A stretch of 64,000 bases of DNA from Tetrapyrgos nigripes (GCA_013368315.1 JAACJM010000073.1:62001-126000); one strand, 5' to 3'. Positions 47,190-59,242 are shown, counted from the first letter of the stretch. Notes: generated from the sequence alone by a model not told the origin. Translations and numbers: made by a program.

Positions 47190-50100
47190 TCAACGCCCGT
47201 CACCGACAACTCCTTCCTCTGAGGTCTGACCTTGGAAGCCCCCTCCATTAGAAGGGAAGGATCCAACATAAGGCGTGGAAGGGCTCAACGTCGCTGCAGA
47301 GCCTCTAGAGGTGTAGGTGAGTGCCGGAGAGACAAGGGGCGGAGAAGCTTGGGGGACATCATAGACGTCGTCGCCTCGAAAGGAATTCGCGGATGAAGAA
47401 TAGACAGTATGCGCAGTATTAAAGCCACCAGCTCCTGGCTTCTTATAGTCTGGGTCGGTGTTCAAGTGCAAGCTTTTGTCGTAGCCATGACGATGGCCAG
47501 TGGTGTAAGTGGTATTACCAAGAGAAGGTTTGTTGTCATTGTCGTTCATGATAGGGGTGGGTCTGTGCTTCGAAGAAAGGGACTGTGAAGTCTGAGTCTG
47601 TTGCTGCTGAGAAGTCGTGCGCAAAATGTCCGAGGAAACGTTTCTGGACTTTGGAACGCTCATGCTGTTATGCTGATAGTGACGAGACTGATTGGCAGAA
47701 GGAGTAGTCGATGGAGGAAGAGTCGTTGAGCGAATATGAGCTTGATTGTTATGATTGCTGGAGTTGTTGTAGTTGCGATTAGAAACCTGAGTCTGGGTCG
47801 AAGGAGTGGATGTGTATTGCTGAACTGAGGACTCGCCATCGCCACGAGTAACACGAGATGCCTGAACCTGTCCAGCACCCCTGTTTGCACCGGCGTATTG
47901 CTGCCCAGAGGAAGCACCTTGCGGAGCGATGGCCTGACCGGAATGGAAGTCATCCTCAAGCACCGCAGGGAGGGAAGAGCCATTGGAGTAATAGGAACCG
48001 GACTGTGACTGGGGCAAAGAGAGAGTGGAGGCCTGAGTACGATAACCTCGAACCCCTACGTTGATGTCAACTTGGTCCCCACCACCCCTACGACGTTGAC
48101 CCATCTGGTGCGTTTGCAGGATGAACTCCTCTGTGGGCGTGTAACCACTGCGAGCTTGGGCAACACCACCACCTCCTGGACGTTGAGTAGATATGTGAGA
48201 AGGATAGCCAAGGTTGATGTCGACGTCACCAAGAGGATGAGGGTTACGAGTGGACGATTGGACGGAATCGCCGTTGACGCCATAGCGCTCGCCAGAGGCA
48301 GACCAAGGTTGGCCGTTGTCGCGAAGAGAGTCCAGCAGAGCGGCCATCTGAGGATTCAAAGACCGTCGCTCCGGGTTGAGCCCACCAAAGCCTTGAACAT
48401 ATTGACCCTTATTATAACTGGACCTGGGGTTGGACATCATGGATGCAGCAACGTTCTTGGCGTTGACGAGAGCGACAGCAGCACTGGAGATGTCATGGGC
48501 AGAGCCACGATAACCACCAACGATGTGATCATGAGCGTTGGACGTGAAGTCGTGATAAATTTGGTTGGCAGTGGGTGCTCCGGGGCTCTCGGCGCGAGTG
48601 GTACCAATGACGGGGGCAGTATAGCCGGACTGGGAACGGAGTTGTTCGCGGCCTCGGAGGTTGAGGAGGGCAGCTTGAGCGATGGTGAGCCTGGCTGGGG
48701 AGTTGTCATCCTCACGAATGGCACGTTCGGTGCGCTACAGAAGACATCACGTTAGTCTGGAGACCGCAAGGGTAAAGTGGAGTAGATCTCACCCTCAACT
48801 CCCTTTGTTCACCAGTGTCTGCAAACCGCACCGAGATCCTGCTTCCGGGGTCATTCCAACCACGGACCATACGACCATGGAGACGCTCAATGATCTCCTC
48901 GGCACCAGAACGAGTTTCCAATCTGACCGAAACCAGTTAGCATCGATGATGATGTGCATGCACAGAACGAACATGGAAGTTGGAAGAGTGGAGCTGGGGG
49001 TTGGAGCCCCAAGCTAGAGACTCACCGAACGAAAGCGATAATCCTCGGAGGATTGCTCAAACGCGTCTGGAAGAAGCGCTGGCTCTTGATCCTGTGCGGA
49101 GATACGAGGGCAGCGAGAGACTATAAAGGATATATTATGGTCAGTGGCAGGATCAGACAGGAAGAAGTCAAGAAGGAAAAGAAGAACAGCAACGACAGTA
49201 GATTAAGGAGAAGGATGGCAAACAAGTCATAACGATGTCAAAAGGCAGATAAGGAAGGAACAATAGGCAAAAGAGGAAAAGGCGTTGAAAGCGGATGTAG
49301 AGCGCAAGAAAGATGGCAGGGACGAACCCCAAGGGGAACAAAAAGCAAAAAAAAAAAAAAGACGACACTCACGGCTTCATCAATGCTCAGCGGCAGTCTA
49401 AAGTATTAGAAAAGAGAGAATGTTAGTGAAAGACCTACAAAAGAAACGAATATCCCGAGACGAACAACTTACCCTTCCATATACACGTTAGTGCTGTTCG
49501 GGTCACTAAACTTTTCCATCTTGCTCTTGAACGTTTGACCTGAGCCAACACTAGCTCCAGCAGCTCGGTGTCCACTGCCAGTGTTGGTGACGGTGGAATC
49601 CTGTTCCCAAGTAGGACCAGTTTGCGTGTAAGGAAGACCAGGAATCTTGTGCACTTGCTGTAAACGAAGAAACGGCGAGAGGTCAAAACTCGCGAAACGA
49701 CTGGGTACATGCTACCAAAACGCACTTTGGAGAAAGTAGGATGAAGGTTCCTGAACCGTCTGAGAGACTGAATGCATTTCTCGGCGGCTTCCACGGTCAC
49801 GAACCTGGTAAAAAAGCGAAATGCATCAACATACAGGTCCAAACTGACGAAAAAGGGCGCATATACTCACAATACAAAACCATACCCGCTCTTCTTTTCC
49901 CCGACGTGTCGGGTAAAACTCCTCACGCTCTTCACCTCGCCAAATGGAGCGGCCAGGTCGAAAAGCTGATCTTCAGGGAAGTGAGGAGGAAGCCCATTGA
50001 TGTAAACGTTGGGCGTTTTGTAGTCGTCATCGTTCGGGTCTGAGACAGCAGGAGCGCTGGCGCTGCTAGTGATTCCATCCACCTTATCCGAAGAGGAAGA

Positions 50101-51136
50101 AAGAGCCGGAGTAGACGAAGAAGTAGGAATATGCTCGGCTGCGTGAGGATTAAGGGTGGAGTTGATAACAGGAACTTTCGTCAGTTCCTCAAGATTGATG
50201 GTGCCGGACTCGGGAATACCATGAACGGAAAGCGAAGGCTGAGGCGAAATGGAGGCGGCGTCATCTATGGTAATAGACTTCGTGAGATCCTTGGTTGAAC
50301 CAGAGGAGGAGATGGAGGTCGAAGATGAAGACGCCGTGTAAAAAGAAGACGCGCTGTTCAGAGTGGAAAGAGACGAGAAAGTGGTGGTACTAGGCAGCGT
50401 GGAGAGGCTAGCGGACGGTTCAACCAAACGCGTAAGGTTGCCAGCAGCTGGTGCTTCCTTCACTCCATGAACCGGTCCACTGGGCACAACCTCAGGCGAG
50501 GAAGGGATCGCACCGCCAAGCTGAGATGACTGACGCTCCCTTTGAGATCTAGGCGACTGAGCAGCTGGCGTCACTGAAGTGGTATGCGTAGGCGTCGGCG
50601 TGGTTGAATTATCGATAGGACTAGGAAGAGACCCGACGGAGATAGTAGTGGGCATCAAAGTATGCAAAGATTCTGTAACCTCGCCCTCCTCTAGATCATG
50701 AGAGAGCTCTGCAACAGACAAGGAAAATGAGCTTCTAGCGGAACAGGAGGTAGTAAACGTGACACGTGCCTTTGGGTCCATTAGAGGAAGCAGTGGACTG
50801 GGGACTGCTAAAGCCGAGGGATTGCATGAGACCTTCAGCCTCTGCGATATCGCCACTGGACGAGCTTGAGCCAAGGTCAAAAGGACTCTCGCCGGCGTAG
50901 TGATCACACCTGGTAGACGTGTATGCGGTGTTGGAGGTGACGTTGGGAGAGCTGGATTGTGATTTGGGCGATGGCGATGGTGGAAGATGAGTGCGAATAG
51001 GCGAACCGTGCAAGGCGGGCGTCGTAGCCATTGAAGTAGGAGAAATTTCAGGCAACACGCCTTTTTCGACAGGGGAGGAAGGAACCGAATCGGGAGGAGA
51101 AGGTGGCGCGCGGACAGCAGAATCGGAATGAGACAT
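47190..51136 (-). CDS. Tandem-RRM RNA-binding protein with long disordered regions
   Basis: Minus-strand exons run from MSHSDSAVRAPPSPP at 51136 to the stop at 47190, with about six introns. Exon 1 is Ser/Pro-rich. Exon 2 (about 50707-49871) ends in a first RRM: NVYINGLPPHFPEDQLFDLA, then GEVKSVRSFTRHV and SGYGFVLF. A second RRM begins near 49500 (NVYMEGLPLSIDEAVSLAAL) and finishes in the exon at about 48910-48790 (IIAFVRLETRSGAEEIIERL, then RISVRFAD). The final exon (to 47190) is Gln/Ser/Asn/Gly-rich. The RNP motifs and spacing resemble the RBMS/MSSP type of single-strand RNA-binding proteins; the RNA target is unknown. The first intron border is ambiguous: either a GC donor after AAAG, or GTTTAC further on. 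The product is roughly 1,000-1,100 residues. Confidence 0.8.
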
Positions 51137-51915
51137 GTTTAAAAGAACAAGATAGCACTGCGAAACGATAATCGAGCGAGTTTATGCGATAGCTAGCGAA
51201 AAAAAGACGAGAAACTGGAAAGGTTGTGTTCGGAAGCGGAAACAAGGCTTCTGCTGGAAATATACAGCGGTGAAAGGCGTAATGCGTACAGACGTGAATG
51301 GGTAATAGCGATAAACTTTAAGAATAATAATGGGAGCGGTCAACAGGGAAGACGGAGATGATGGTGGTAGGAGCGAAAGAGGGAACGAACGACCATCCCA
51401 GATCGCGCCTTGCTTTTATCCTCCGACAGGGCCCGCCCCTTTTTTAGGAAGAGAGATTGCTTTGACTCCTGCTCCATGCGGCCGATCCCCTCCCTTCTTC
51501 GCGTCTATTAAGGCACATTCTCGCTTCTAGTCTACGCCCAGTCAGCCCACAGAAAATTGACCGAAAAAGAATCCAAAAAACCACCTTGAAAAGCTCCGAG
51601 ACATTTGTGACAAATTCCAATCAACATGGTGATTAGGAGGAAAGGATAACTCTTTGTTTTTTTCGGAGGTTGCTGACAAAGCGTAGATCCGAGAACCGAG
51701 GACGCCGAGCTCTTTGGACATGGACCGAAAAATGAGTGTATATTTTAGAAACGAGAGGACAGAATAGACAGTACAGTAGCTACTCCAAACAGTTCACGGC
51801 CGTACATATCGGCACCATGGGTAAGAGAAGAGATAAAACATGACGGATATATCGATAGTAAGGGAAAAAGTCCTTCTGACACGAACAAAAAGTCCTCGAC
51901 GAGTCCTCAAAGTGC
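51137..51915. other. Intergenic spacer
   Basis: The spacer between the RRM-protein start and the 3' end of the secreted-protein gene; both genes lie on the minus strand. No gene is seen. The first 300 bp should hold the RRM-protein promoter. Confidence 0.45.
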
Positions 51916-53095
51916 TCAAAGGACCAAACCCAGCAAAGCGCCAAACGCAGCGGCACTGTAGCCAACTACTGTCTTAACGGCGGCGTTGGTGTTCGTGGCT
52001 CCTGCTGCAGAGTTGGATCCGGTAGCGCCAGCGGTGGAACCACCGCTGGAAGTAGCAGTTTGTGGGCTCACGGTAGTTGCTGGCAATCCGGAGGCAAGGG
52101 GCTTGACGTCAAAGGGTTTGGATTCCGCGTAGATCTAAACGTCAGAGATAGGTCAGCGTCCGTTGGACAGCAAGGAAAAGATGTTAAAAGCCCAATGACT
52201 GAGAAGGGAGTTATACGCTTGGGAACCGACTATATCGGTATACGGCTGTCCACTAGCAGGCATCATGCATGCAGGACCATGAAACCGAACACTGAGCCAA
52301 AATCGCAAACGCCAAAAGGCTATATAGATAGAACCGACGGAAAGCACCACTCACATGCGTGCTGTTCAGTATATCTGCAAGCTGAACCGTATACCCAGAG
52401 CCGACAGGTGCGCTAAACATGTCCGTCGTAATCAACTTGGAGCAATCAAAGTTGTTTTGTTGGGCAATGATGGCTTGGACGAAGTTTTGGTCATGGTTTG
52501 CGATGCTACATGGGTGGGTATATGTGGATGGTTAGGTGAGTTGCCGCAACGTATGGGTGCGGAGATTGAGCGAAGCAGCAACAGAAGGTAGCAACGGAAG
52601 GTAGTAACAACGTAAGCAAATGGAGTGAAAGATAAGATGACCACGTACAGGACAGTGAACTGCTGAGCAGGAGCTGTATTACAGGTCCAGACAAGCTGGT
52701 TGGTGTCACCGGAGACTGTAACCGAAGTGTACCCAGAGTGTACGTTGACGGCGGCGGGTTATGACCGTGGAGAGAAAAACCGATAGCCAGTGAAGAGTGA
52801 TATATGCAGAGGAAAAGAAGAGGAAGAGACAAAACGTCAGTAACCAGCTCAACATTGCGGCAACCAAAAGTAAAGCACAAAACGAAGGACGCAATAGCAC
52901 CAAAACCCCCTCACAAACCTCGCATGGAGTTTGGAAACGAGGCTAAAAAGGAGCAAAAACACCACACCAAGCACAAAACGACTACTCACCCCACCACAAA
53001 TCCGGTCCTCCAGGACTCAAAATCTGGAAATCTTGAGCTGAGGCAACCGCAAGCAAAGCGGAGAGTGTAACGGCGACAGTGGTACGAGAGAACAT
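51916..53095 (-). CDS. Secreted GPI-anchored Ser/Thr-rich protein, Kre9/KNH-like
   Basis: Exon 1 (53095-52990) encodes a signal peptide (MFSRTTVAVTLSALLAVASA) followed by QDFQILSPGGPDLWW. The next exon, near 52721-52615, gives SGDTNQLVWTCNTAPAQQFT. Then come IANHDQNFVQAIIAQQNNFD with CSKL, GSGYTVQLADILNSTH, and a last exon from about 52135 to 51916 with IYAESKPFDVKPL, a Ser/Thr/Ala-rich stalk and a hydrophobic C-terminus (VVGYSAAAFGALLGLVL) suitable for GPI anchoring. The WW...LVWTC and FDCSKL landmarks match a common agaric family of short GPI-anchored Ser/Thr-rich wall proteins related to Kre9/KNH. The first intron is about 270 bp, long for this gene set, so its acceptor (CGGTTACAG) is inferred from phase. 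The protein is expected at the cell surface. Confidence 0.78.
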
Positions 53096-53287
53096 ATTTT
53101 CTTCTTTCAAGGAGCTGTGCAAGGGATGTGCTGAGAAGCTCGAAGGGAAGGGAAAACCCAAGAAAGCGGGGAGAAGGAAGATGAGGTGAGGGGTGCGAGG
53201 GTGCAGAAGTCAAGAAGAGACACAATGGACAGGGCTGGGAAATTTGAAAACTCGAAACGTTGCCGAAACGGCGGGTGTTTGAAATAA

Positions 53288-53297
53288 TTTATATAAA
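53288..53297 (-). promoter_or_regulatory. TATA box of the GPI-anchored protein gene
   Basis: TTTATATAAA about 195 bp upstream of the start codon at 53095. The motif is nearly palindromic but sits in the correct region only for the minus-strand gene. Confidence 0.4.
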
Positions 53298-53789
53298 TTG
53301 GCCACATTGATCAGATCGAATAAATATAGAAGGTTCCGGGCCGAAATTGTGGCCAACCGCGTGCAGTCAAGACGTCAATTTTGGAAAGAGGTTGGGTTTT
53401 GGCTGGCCCGGGGACGGTAGGAGAAGAATGATATTTTCCCCTCTAATGCTTACCAGGGTTTGTACTACCACTAGTCACGAAAATAATAATATTCTGGTTG
53501 AGAAACATCTTGCATCCCTTCCGATCTATGTAGGTCCCACTGTCAAAACCAAGTCAAAACTCTGCAGATTTCAGACTCATGCCAGCCCAAGACCACACGC
53601 AACGCCATTAAAAACTCAAGCGAAGTTCTCCATCAACAATCTGCACACTGGGCCCGTGACTCCACCAGCTCGTCTATTTCAAGTTTCCGCGTGCAGTGTT
53701 CCATGAGCTCGCGTTTTCCTATTTGGCAACCGATCACGGAGGCAAGTATAATCTATAGCTAAAGCTGGTAGTTAGACGGTGGGACGTAC
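53298..53789. other. Spacer
   Basis: About 500 bp with no supported gene. Further remnants of the decayed ABM copy may continue into it. Confidence 0.35.
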
Positions 53790-54403
53790 CAACATAAACC
53801 TCCTGGGGATTGACCACCGTTCATTCAGAATCACATAAGAGATGAGATTATCGATAGAAACGAACTTGCACAATACTTAAGCATATATTTTGCAGGCACT
53901 GTGGGTTTACCGTCAGTGCCAACTAGAAACACTTCCAACTAGAAACACTTAGTATTATCCATATCGCTGATCCCGGGACCGTACGAACGGCTCACACACA
54001 TATCGCACAACTCTGTTTCAAGTATCCTGCGTAACAGAAGAGTCCACCAAGAGACGCACCAGCACCGTTCCAGGTTCTTTATCAGAATTCGCGTACAATA
54101 AGGTGTGAGTCTACCGCCAACGATTTCTCGAATCTTTCCCCCTAGTACAGTCGTATCAGTTCATACTATTCCGTTAAAGAAAGGTTCGCGGGACTGACTT
54201 TCCCTGGTAAGTTGACTGTGATAGTCTATGACAGAGGACCATCAGTTCACCGCTGCTGGTCCTTTCCCTATAATGCAACTATAATGATAAAATCAGCGCA
54301 TGTACAAAGATTCAGTAAGCTGGCAAAGCCTCTCGACGCGCATAGACACGTACGGAAGATCATTGGCAGGAATGGTTAAATACTTACTATTGGCATCCGA
54401 CAT
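53790..54403 (-). pseudogene. Decayed ABM-domain gene copy
   Basis: The minus strand from ATG 54403 aligns block by block with the intact ABM gene at 62252-61313. Shared blocks are the short first exon and its GTACGT donor, the GGAAAGGACCAGCAGCGGT exon start, the block encoding ANSDKEPGT, the block encoding GTDGKPTVPAKY, and a 13-nt micro-exon at 53790-53802. A one-base loss in exon 2 (ATAGAC against ATATTAC) and a one-base gain in exon 3 (CACCTTATTG against CACCAGATTG) break the frame, and the last exons are not recognisable. It is called a pseudogene for these reasons. Confidence 0.7.
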
Positions 54404-54803
54404 GACTTTTGCGGCTTGCCATTGCAAATATCAATGGATCAACTTTAATTTTGTCCGAGGTTTGATTGAGAAGATATTCGGAAGGGACTCAAGAACAGTT
54501 TTTACTAGTAGTACTAGTAGAATATAGGCATCTATTGACCTTTATAGTATAACGTATGATGTTTATTAAAACGAATTCTTATCGAGGTTCTGAAAGTACT
54601 CTTTCATAATTGTCAAGGACTGAGTCCGGACTGGGAATTCTGCGAAGTCGCCAGTGATAAATTACCAGTTTAAGATAGGATAAAGTGAACAGGTGTCGTA
54701 AGACGTAACGCCCGGACCCCCATGAACCTACGGTCGAAATTGTACAGTAAACCATTGATTACAGAGCGTCCCTATCACCGGCTCTAGATAAACTACCTGT
54801 CTA

Positions 54804-56099
54804 CTAAATGACCGCCTTAACAACACTTCCAACCACATTGTGGAAAATGGGATTCTTCAACATGGATAGGACGGCACCGAATATTCCCTGCTGAATGTCG
54901 GGTGGAAGAGGTCGTGAAACTGCACCACCGTTGATCCCCTGTTGGACCCCAATGCTAGCACCACCACCCATCGCCAGTTGAGCGATAAGAGCCTGTACGA
55001 ATTCCGCAGGAACGGCTGAGTCTGCGGATGATTGTTCCACGGGTCGCGGTCGGAGCTTCTGGCCACGGCTGCGAAGGTCACTCTCCACCATCCTAGTCAC
55101 GGTCTCACGGAAACTCGGGTGAATAAGAGCAAGGGCTAAGATCGGGTCAAGCTCATCGGTTTTCGGGCCAGGGGGAGGAGTAGGTCCGACTTGAGGAGGA
55201 AAGCAATCAGTTAGTAAGTATATGCGATTCGTGAGCTTCGCAAAAACTCACCAGGATAAATCTTTGCAAGCTCCTTGGATACATATGTCGCGTAAATGGT
55301 CCTCGTTTTCGCGATGTCTTTGCTATTGCTGATTTCACGTTTGACATCTTCAGGGAAACGCAAGACTTGCAGGGCAAGATCAACATTCCAAGTCAGATCC
55401 TCGCCATAGGCGGGTGTCTTCCCAGGATAGACAACAAGGAGCAACGCTTTGTCGAAATTCGAGAGTTCGCTATTGCCAACAATCGCGCCTGTCTGCGTGG
55501 TGCTAGAATGACAATAACGGAAAGTCAGTCATTTCGGAAACGCACCCAGAGAAGAAAAACTGATGCTCACCTCATAACAGACTTGACATCAACCTTGTGA
55601 AAGTTGGACTCAACGATCGCCTTGGTATCGTCAAACTCGTGCCTAAGCCCAAGTGCATGGCCTATTTGATGAAGCACAACCGCCCGGTCGCTCTTCACAG
55701 AGACGTCGTCCGTATTACCAGTGATAGCCCCAAGATCCATCGTTGGTTGCTCTTTTGGTACCTTGGCGGCGTTCTTCCCAATGGCGCTCAAAGCCTTTCC
55801 GGTGGTGAACGCAATGCGTAAATCTGCATCGGAGGCGTTGTCTTCCTTGTAATTGAAGGTAATGTTGGCGTAGGTTGCATACTCTTCGAATGCCTTCTTG
55901 ATGATATTCTTCTGGGCATCGGTACCGCCAAAGAACGAGATGGTGATCAAGCCCTGTGTGTGATGAAAGTAGAGAATGTCAGTACAGAGTATAGCAGCGA
56001 TGGTATACGTCGTTTGCTCACCGAGTCGTTGGGCCAGAAAGGTAGCTCCGCATCCTTTGGAATCGGGCCACATTGACAGACAACGGTAGGAGTAGACAT
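54804..56099 (-). CDS. Zincin-like metallopeptidase homologue lacking the catalytic Glu
   Basis: Four exons fit in phase: 56099-56022, 55953-55571, 55502-55252 and 55189-54804, giving 365 residues. It starts STPTVVCQCGPIPKDAELPF without a signal peptide. ITISFFGGTDAQKN and AFEEYATYANITFNYKED correspond to the N-terminal half of an astacin/metzincin-like domain. The zinc site reads HQIGHALGLRH: the three His of HExxHxxGxxH are kept but the Glu is Gln (codon CAA). The Met-turn region reads KSVMR rather than SIMMY. Family knowledge says the Glu activates water, so the protein is probably inactive as a peptidase but may still bind zinc. The C-terminus has two related motifs, LIHPSFRETV and LKNPIFHNVV, shared with the divergent neighbour. 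A TATA-like ATATATA lies about 95 bp upstream. Confidence 0.82.
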
Positions 56100-56190
56100 G
56101 ATGTGATGTGCGTAGATGGATGTAGAGAAAGGGCTAAAGTAGTGATTTCTCTGTCAGTGAGGCTTGGGTTTGAACGTTGAAAGAGCCCTA

Positions 56191-56201
56191 GTATATATAT
56201 C
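56191..56201 (-). promoter_or_regulatory. TATA box of the HQxxH gene
   Basis: GTATATATATC lies about 95 bp upstream of the start at 56099, at the expected core-promoter distance. Confidence 0.5.
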
Positions 56202-57628
56202 CTCGCGCCACAGCTTCAGCTTGACCTTTGGACATGAAAAAGTCAAAGTCCCTTTCGTGCCTTTCGTTCTGGACCTGCATCATCACCGTCACGGCTGGTG
56301 GAAAACCCATTATCGTCGGAGTCGCACACACTTCATTCTAGCTGCCTTGTCCTGCTGTCCTGTACACACTGGCATACACTCTAGCTGAGTGATAAATTCA
56401 CGAAGTTGAACATCCATGAGTACAATCGCAGCTGGTTTCGGTACCGGTGTTCCTAGCAGCGGTATTTCTCGTTTAAGCGAGTCAAAACTACCGCTGCCAG
56501 AAACCAGGAACCAGGCCTAAAATCCAACTTTCACATTTCACCTCATTTGACTGACTTCAGAGGTATGCAGCGTACCTCGATGTACTCAGAACAATGGGCA
56601 CATCCGAGTCGGGAACATTTCCTCCCCGATGTTTTACTAGCGCTGAAGTCGAAGTCCATTCATCCCTCTGTCACCCAGTACCAGTACCTTGATCAAGTTC
56701 AACAGTCGGTAGACAACTTGAAATTATGTACCTCTAGTAAGAGACTTGGTGAATGTTCACCGGTAATGCTCTGGACTCGTTGTCACTGAGTGTCGCTGAA
56801 AGCCCGGGCCTGAGCTTCGGGCTCAGGGCTTTCAGAAATCAAGCCCGAGCCCTCAGGCCCTCAAGCCCTCCTCAAAGGCCGGGCTGGGCTTGGGCTGGGC
56901 TCGGGTTTCAAGCCCAAGCCCGCACATCACTACTCGTTGATCATCCGTGCTCAGGCTAAGGGAGATGTGTGTATGTATCTTCAAGCTGACCAGTTTAGCT
57001 TCATACTTCCTGTCAACTTGAATGGTGAATACCTTGGGGTCAATTTCTTCGAGCGAGGGAGTCAGTGTGCCATTAGGATCCAGTACCTTGACCTTGAGAG
57101 ACTCGGAGAGAGGCGTTGAGGCATGTGAATTTCAAGTTTGCCGTGACGGAGCGGCGAGAGCCGACAAGGGCTGAGTGCACTTGGTCCGGGCCGCTCAGAG
57201 AATTACTTGGTGGCTGGCACGTTCCCTTGTAAGTTGTTGGAATTATGTGTATGAGCTATCACGTATACGTTGAGAAATTCTTGAAGATGTCATCAACACC
57301 GTCTTCTTGGCCTCCTGTAGCTACAGGCTGTAAACTTCAATGAATCCTCGTGAATGAAAATACTAGCCGATGTATCGGCAAATAGGCACTGTAGTCTACT
57401 AATAGACTACTATCCGTAGCGCCGGGCATGGGTTGGCCGTTGATTCAATGATTGACACTGGCAGAAAAATGGGACCTCAATTTTCGGTGACTCACGTCCC
57501 TTATGGAAGAATGGATGGCTGGAATGTTCAACAAACCATTGTCAACTTGAACAAATTGTCTGAGGCCACCAGCGGAGACTGGATGCCTCGGAGTACTTAC
57601 ACCATGTCAAATACAAATGATCATTCCG
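56202..57628. other. Shared intergenic region of the divergent metallopeptidase pair
   Basis: About 1.4 kb between the two TATA boxes, containing a 149-bp MITE. A plus-strand frame beginning near 57433 (containing GPQFSVTHVPYGRMDGWNVQ) overlaps the promoter and is not supported as a gene. There is no evidence of an RNA gene. Confidence 0.45.
56783..56931. mobile_element. hAT-like MITE, 149 bp, 8-bp target duplication
   Basis: The element is extremely rich in GGGCT/AGCCC words. It is flanked by the 8-bp direct repeat ACTCGTTG at 56775-56782 and 56932-56939. The right end is the inverse of AGTGATGTGCGGGC; the left end (CACTGAGTGTCG) is a diverged version. Eight-base duplications are typical of hAT transposons. 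No coding capacity. Confidence 0.7.
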
Positions 57629-57636
57629 TATATAAG
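57629..57636 (+). promoter_or_regulatory. TATA box of the HExxH gene
   Basis: TATATAAG at 85-92 bp before the start codon at 57721. Confidence 0.6.
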
Positions 57637-57720
57637 ACCCTACCTTCGACAGAGTTCTCTCATCCACAACTTGGACTTATTTCTCCTACACTCGAGATCC
57701 ACCAATCCCGCACAACTACC

Positions 57721-59242
57721 ATGTCTACCACAGCCAAAGCTTGCGCTCCAGCCCCGCTCATCAAGGGAGAGGCACCGACGCCCTCTGACGTTGGGCATGC
57801 AGTGATGTCCAAGAAATTATGGCCCGTTGGAGAGGTACGTCCTTGGAGCCGTCGATACCATTGGCAACGCAATTGTACCAGTTGGCTAACGAAGATCCTC
57901 TTCATCCTATCAGACCTTGACTTTGTTCTTCCTCGATGGCACCGCCAACCAAAAGGCCGCCGTGCTCAAGACCATCGCGATCTGGTCGACCTTTGCCAAC
58001 ATCTCCTTTGCAGAAGCACCTCGCGACACTGCAAAGATCAGGGTCAGCTTCAAAACCCAGGGATCGTGGAGTGCCGTTGGCATGGACGCGCTCAAAGTTA
58101 CCGACAAGAATTCTCCGACCATAGGTTTGGGTTGGATTGCTGATGATCCTAATCCGTCGCAAGAAGATGCGGGTATCGTTCTTCATGAATTCGGGCATGC
58201 GCTTGGGATGATGCACGAGCATCAGAGTCCGCTTAGGGGAGGTATGATCCACTTGAAGGAGCGGGCGGTGTACAACTACTACAGGCCGCTCTTGAATTAC
58301 AACGACAACCTGGTGAAGAGCCAGATCATTGATCAGTACAACTTGTCGACGATTTCGAACTACAGCCAACTTGACTTGAATTCTATCATGATGTGAGTAC
58401 GGTTTTTCTTCCTTCGCTTTCATTCGTATACCTATGCACTTACGATCAATGCTCCTTACAGGTACTTCATGCCTGCTGACCTCAACGAAGAGGGCATCGA
58501 GGTTCCGGTCAATACTTGCCTGTCCAAACATGATCAGGCATTCATCACGCTCAACTATCCTCGCAAGGAACCTGGTCCGGGAGGAATGCCCATTAAGCAC
58601 GCTCTGGCCATCGCAGACGTCAACAAAGAAACGTCAACCGAGATTCTGGATTTAGTCAACAATGGAAAGTACTTGGATGCTCGAAAGAAATTCTCCGAGT
58701 ACAATATGAGCGTAACCCACCTAAAAGACAGTCAGTCACTTTTCCATTCATGTAGCGTGAAAACTTCTAATACTAGCTTCTATCTTCCTTCAACACTGGC
58801 AGTTAACAAGGACTTCCTTAACTCGGTCTTTCCAGTTGATTCAGACTCAGCATATGGAATCCAATCGGGTATCAAAGATACCATGTCTTCAGTCGTTCAA
58901 AACCCTCTCTTCCAGAGCGTTGTGAAGGGTATCGTTCAACAGGTCCTCATCTATCACGACGTTGGTAATGTTACAGGCCCGAAATCCGGTGAAAAGGACG
59001 TGCTGCAGGTCATTGGCTCCGTTATCACGAATCCTACATTCGGAAGGGCTGTTAAACAGATGAACGATCAGTACTTCCCGAAGAAAGAATCAGAACTTGA
59101 AATTCACTCCAGCGAGTCTGAGTCTGATGAGCTGGGAGGAGATTTCATACTCAGCTCTCATGATTGCGACGAGTCGGCCCCAATTGATCATATCTGTCTC
59201 TATCGTCCCATGCTCAAAGCTGGAGTGACTGCGAAGAAATGA
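57721..59242 (+). CDS. Zincin-type metallopeptidase, HExxHxxGxxH, intracellular-type N-terminus
   Basis: Four exons fit in phase: 57721-57834, 57914-58392, 58462-58730 and 58803-59242, giving 433 residues. The start (STTAKACAPAPLIKGEAPTP) is not a signal peptide. The catalytic domain has LTLFFLDGTANQKAAVLK, IAIWSTFANISFAEAPRDTA and SWSAVGMDALKV, then the zinc site VLHEFGHALGMMHEHQSP with Glu base and third His, and a Met-turn SIMMYFMP. This is an astacin/M12A-like metzincin arrangement. The substrate is unknown. The C-terminal 180 residues carry two copies of a motif: VQNPLFQSVVKGIVQ and ITNPTFGRAVKQM. The last intron (58731-58802, 72 nt) is a multiple of three with no stop, so retention would add 24 residues. 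The gene is divergent from an HQxxH homologue. Confidence 0.88.

Noticed and set aside
48072..48755. Plus-strand 227-codon frame
   Set aside because: Antisense to the low-complexity final exon of the RRM protein; a compositional shadow.
57433..58143. 236-codon plus-strand frame overlapping the HExxH gene
   Set aside because: It crosses the TATA box and the first intron of the peptidase in a different frame.
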